Source: Chroococcidiopsidaceae cyanobacterium CP_BM_RX_35 (GTDB lineage: Bacteria; Cyanobacteriota; Cyanobacteriia; Cyanobacteriales; Chroococcidiopsidaceae). Taken from it: a stretch of DNA of 6,364 nucleotides. Under the pieces are notes generated by a model. It did not search any database, was not told the origin of the DNA, and saw nothing but the letters and a program-made list of their open reading frames with translations. The position numbers were made by a program, and so were the translations under genes. Every line of letters starts with the position of its first letter. The first letter of the stretch is position 1. Of the stretch, positions 5,836 to 6,364 are shown in pieces. Location of the stretch: the NCBI GenBank assembly GCA_019242465.1, contig JAFAVL010000575.1, positions 1 to 6,364 on the forward strand, written 5' to 3'.

Positions 5836-6364
5836 TCATTCTTCATCATCATCCTCAAATCCCCAATCCTCTTCCTCCTTCGGTTTAGCTGTGTTTGTTG
5901 GCTGATACGGTGGTGTAATTACTCGATAATCTGCATCGTAAACTGACTCAGTTTTACCCACGCCAGAACTTCTGGGCTCTCGATAGCTATAGGAGTAGAC
6001 TGAACCCGTTTGGGAGCTGCTCTGAGGTTGTTGTGAACGCTCGTAGGTCGTAGATTTAGCCCCCGAACTTCGAACTTCAGCAGCTTCCTCCTGCTTCTCA
6101 TTGGCGTTATCAACATCCCAATCATCGCCATCTGTGGTTTCACTATCCCAATCAGAAACACTACTATAGTTCGAGCCAGCATTACTTGACGGCGGTCGGT
6201 TGGCTTGAGAGGTAGAAGATTCGCTACTTCGTTGAGTGTCACTGGTAGTCTTCTGAGTTGCTTTGACATAGCGCTGCCGTGAGGGCTGTTTGGCGGCAAA
6301 GTAGTATGACAGTCTCAATAAGATAGCAAGCAACAAAGAGGTAAAGGCACCAGCAGTAAAGCAA
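5836..6364 (-). CDS. Membrane-anchored Ser-rich acidic protein, 5' end missing
   Basis: Unrecognised. The frame is open from the window edge (first full codon 6363-6361) to the TGA at 5838-5836, giving 175 visible residues. A TTG at 6336 is unlikely to be the true start, because the hydrophobic segment already begins upstream (CFTAGAFTSLLLAILLRLSYYF, residues 1-22). This helix is followed by a basic stretch (KQPSRQRYVK), which by the positive-inside rule places the rest in the cytoplasm. The remaining region is low-complexity: Ser/Thr/Gln-rich, with acidic Trp motifs SDWDSE, DDWDVD and EEDWGFEDDDEE at the C-terminus, and a more ordered-looking YDADYRVITPPYQP before the last. It could be a disordered interaction tail. 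Further helices may precede it outside the window. It converges on the 84-residue gene with a 19-base gap and no terminator hairpin. Confidence 0.72.
   Translation of the reverse strand, partial: CFTAGAFTSLLLAILLRLSYYFAAKQPSRQRYVKATQKTTSDTQRSSESSTSQANRPPSSNAGSNYSSVSDWDSETTDGDDWDVDNANEKQEEAAEVRSSGAKSTTYERSQQPQSSSQTGSVYSYSYREPRSSGVGKTESVYDADYRVITPPYQPTNTAKPKEEEDWGFEDDDEE

Noticed and set aside
5839..5885. CAT/CTT triplet run that looks like a microsatellite
   Set aside because: It is explained by Asp and Glu codons of the acidic C-terminus and the period is irregular.
5919..6299. 126-codon minus-strand open frame inside the acidic-tail gene
   Set aside because: It is another frame of the low-complexity gene. 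The edge-running frame has a membrane helix and coherent acidic motifs; this one has neither.

Overview
This window looks like ordinary chromosome from a cyanobacterium. The evidence is the gene content and two perfect copies of the cyanobacterial HIP1 octamer GCGATCGC (2848-2855 and 3873-3880). The gene content includes an N-acetylglutamate kinase with the N-terminal extension of the PII-controlled type, a cyanobacterial-type shikimate kinase, and a DUF3153-like lipoprotein beside a TPR membrane protein. The genus cannot be fixed from the sequence. No tRNA, rRNA, insertion sequence, CRISPR array, phage gene or clear horizontal-transfer boundary is visible. Coding density is high and the largest gene-free gap is 235 bases.

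Left part (1-2526). An AI-2E/PerM-family membrane protein on the minus strand runs off the left edge. It is divergent, across 53 bases, from pdxH on the plus strand (pyridoxamine 5'-phosphate oxidase, the last step of pyridoxal phosphate supply). The stop codon of pdxH overlaps that of a minus-strand lipoprotein gene, tail to tail.

Middle part (1684-3675). The lipoprotein and the TPR/one-helix membrane protein upstream of it form a minus-strand pair, joined by an ATGA start/stop overlap that implies translational coupling. Across a 151-base divergent gap lies a plus-strand gene for a small exported protein rich in Pro, Tyr and Ser. It carries a recent 42-bp internal duplication.

Right part (3751-6364). 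On the minus strand, aroK (shikimate kinase, aromatic amino acid pathway) is followed after 115 bases by argB (arginine pathway). Divergent from aroK is an 84-residue protein of a small family conserved in cyanobacteria but of unknown function. At the right edge a minus-strand gene, missing its 5' end, encodes a membrane-anchored, Ser-rich, very acidic tail with three Asp/Trp motifs.

The recognised enzymes belong to separate housekeeping pathways (vitamin B6, arginine, aromatics) and show no sign of forming one system. I found no convincing new multi-gene system. The best leads are the coupled TPR/lipoprotein pair, the repeat-bearing exported protein, the acidic-tailed membrane protein and the 84-residue protein.
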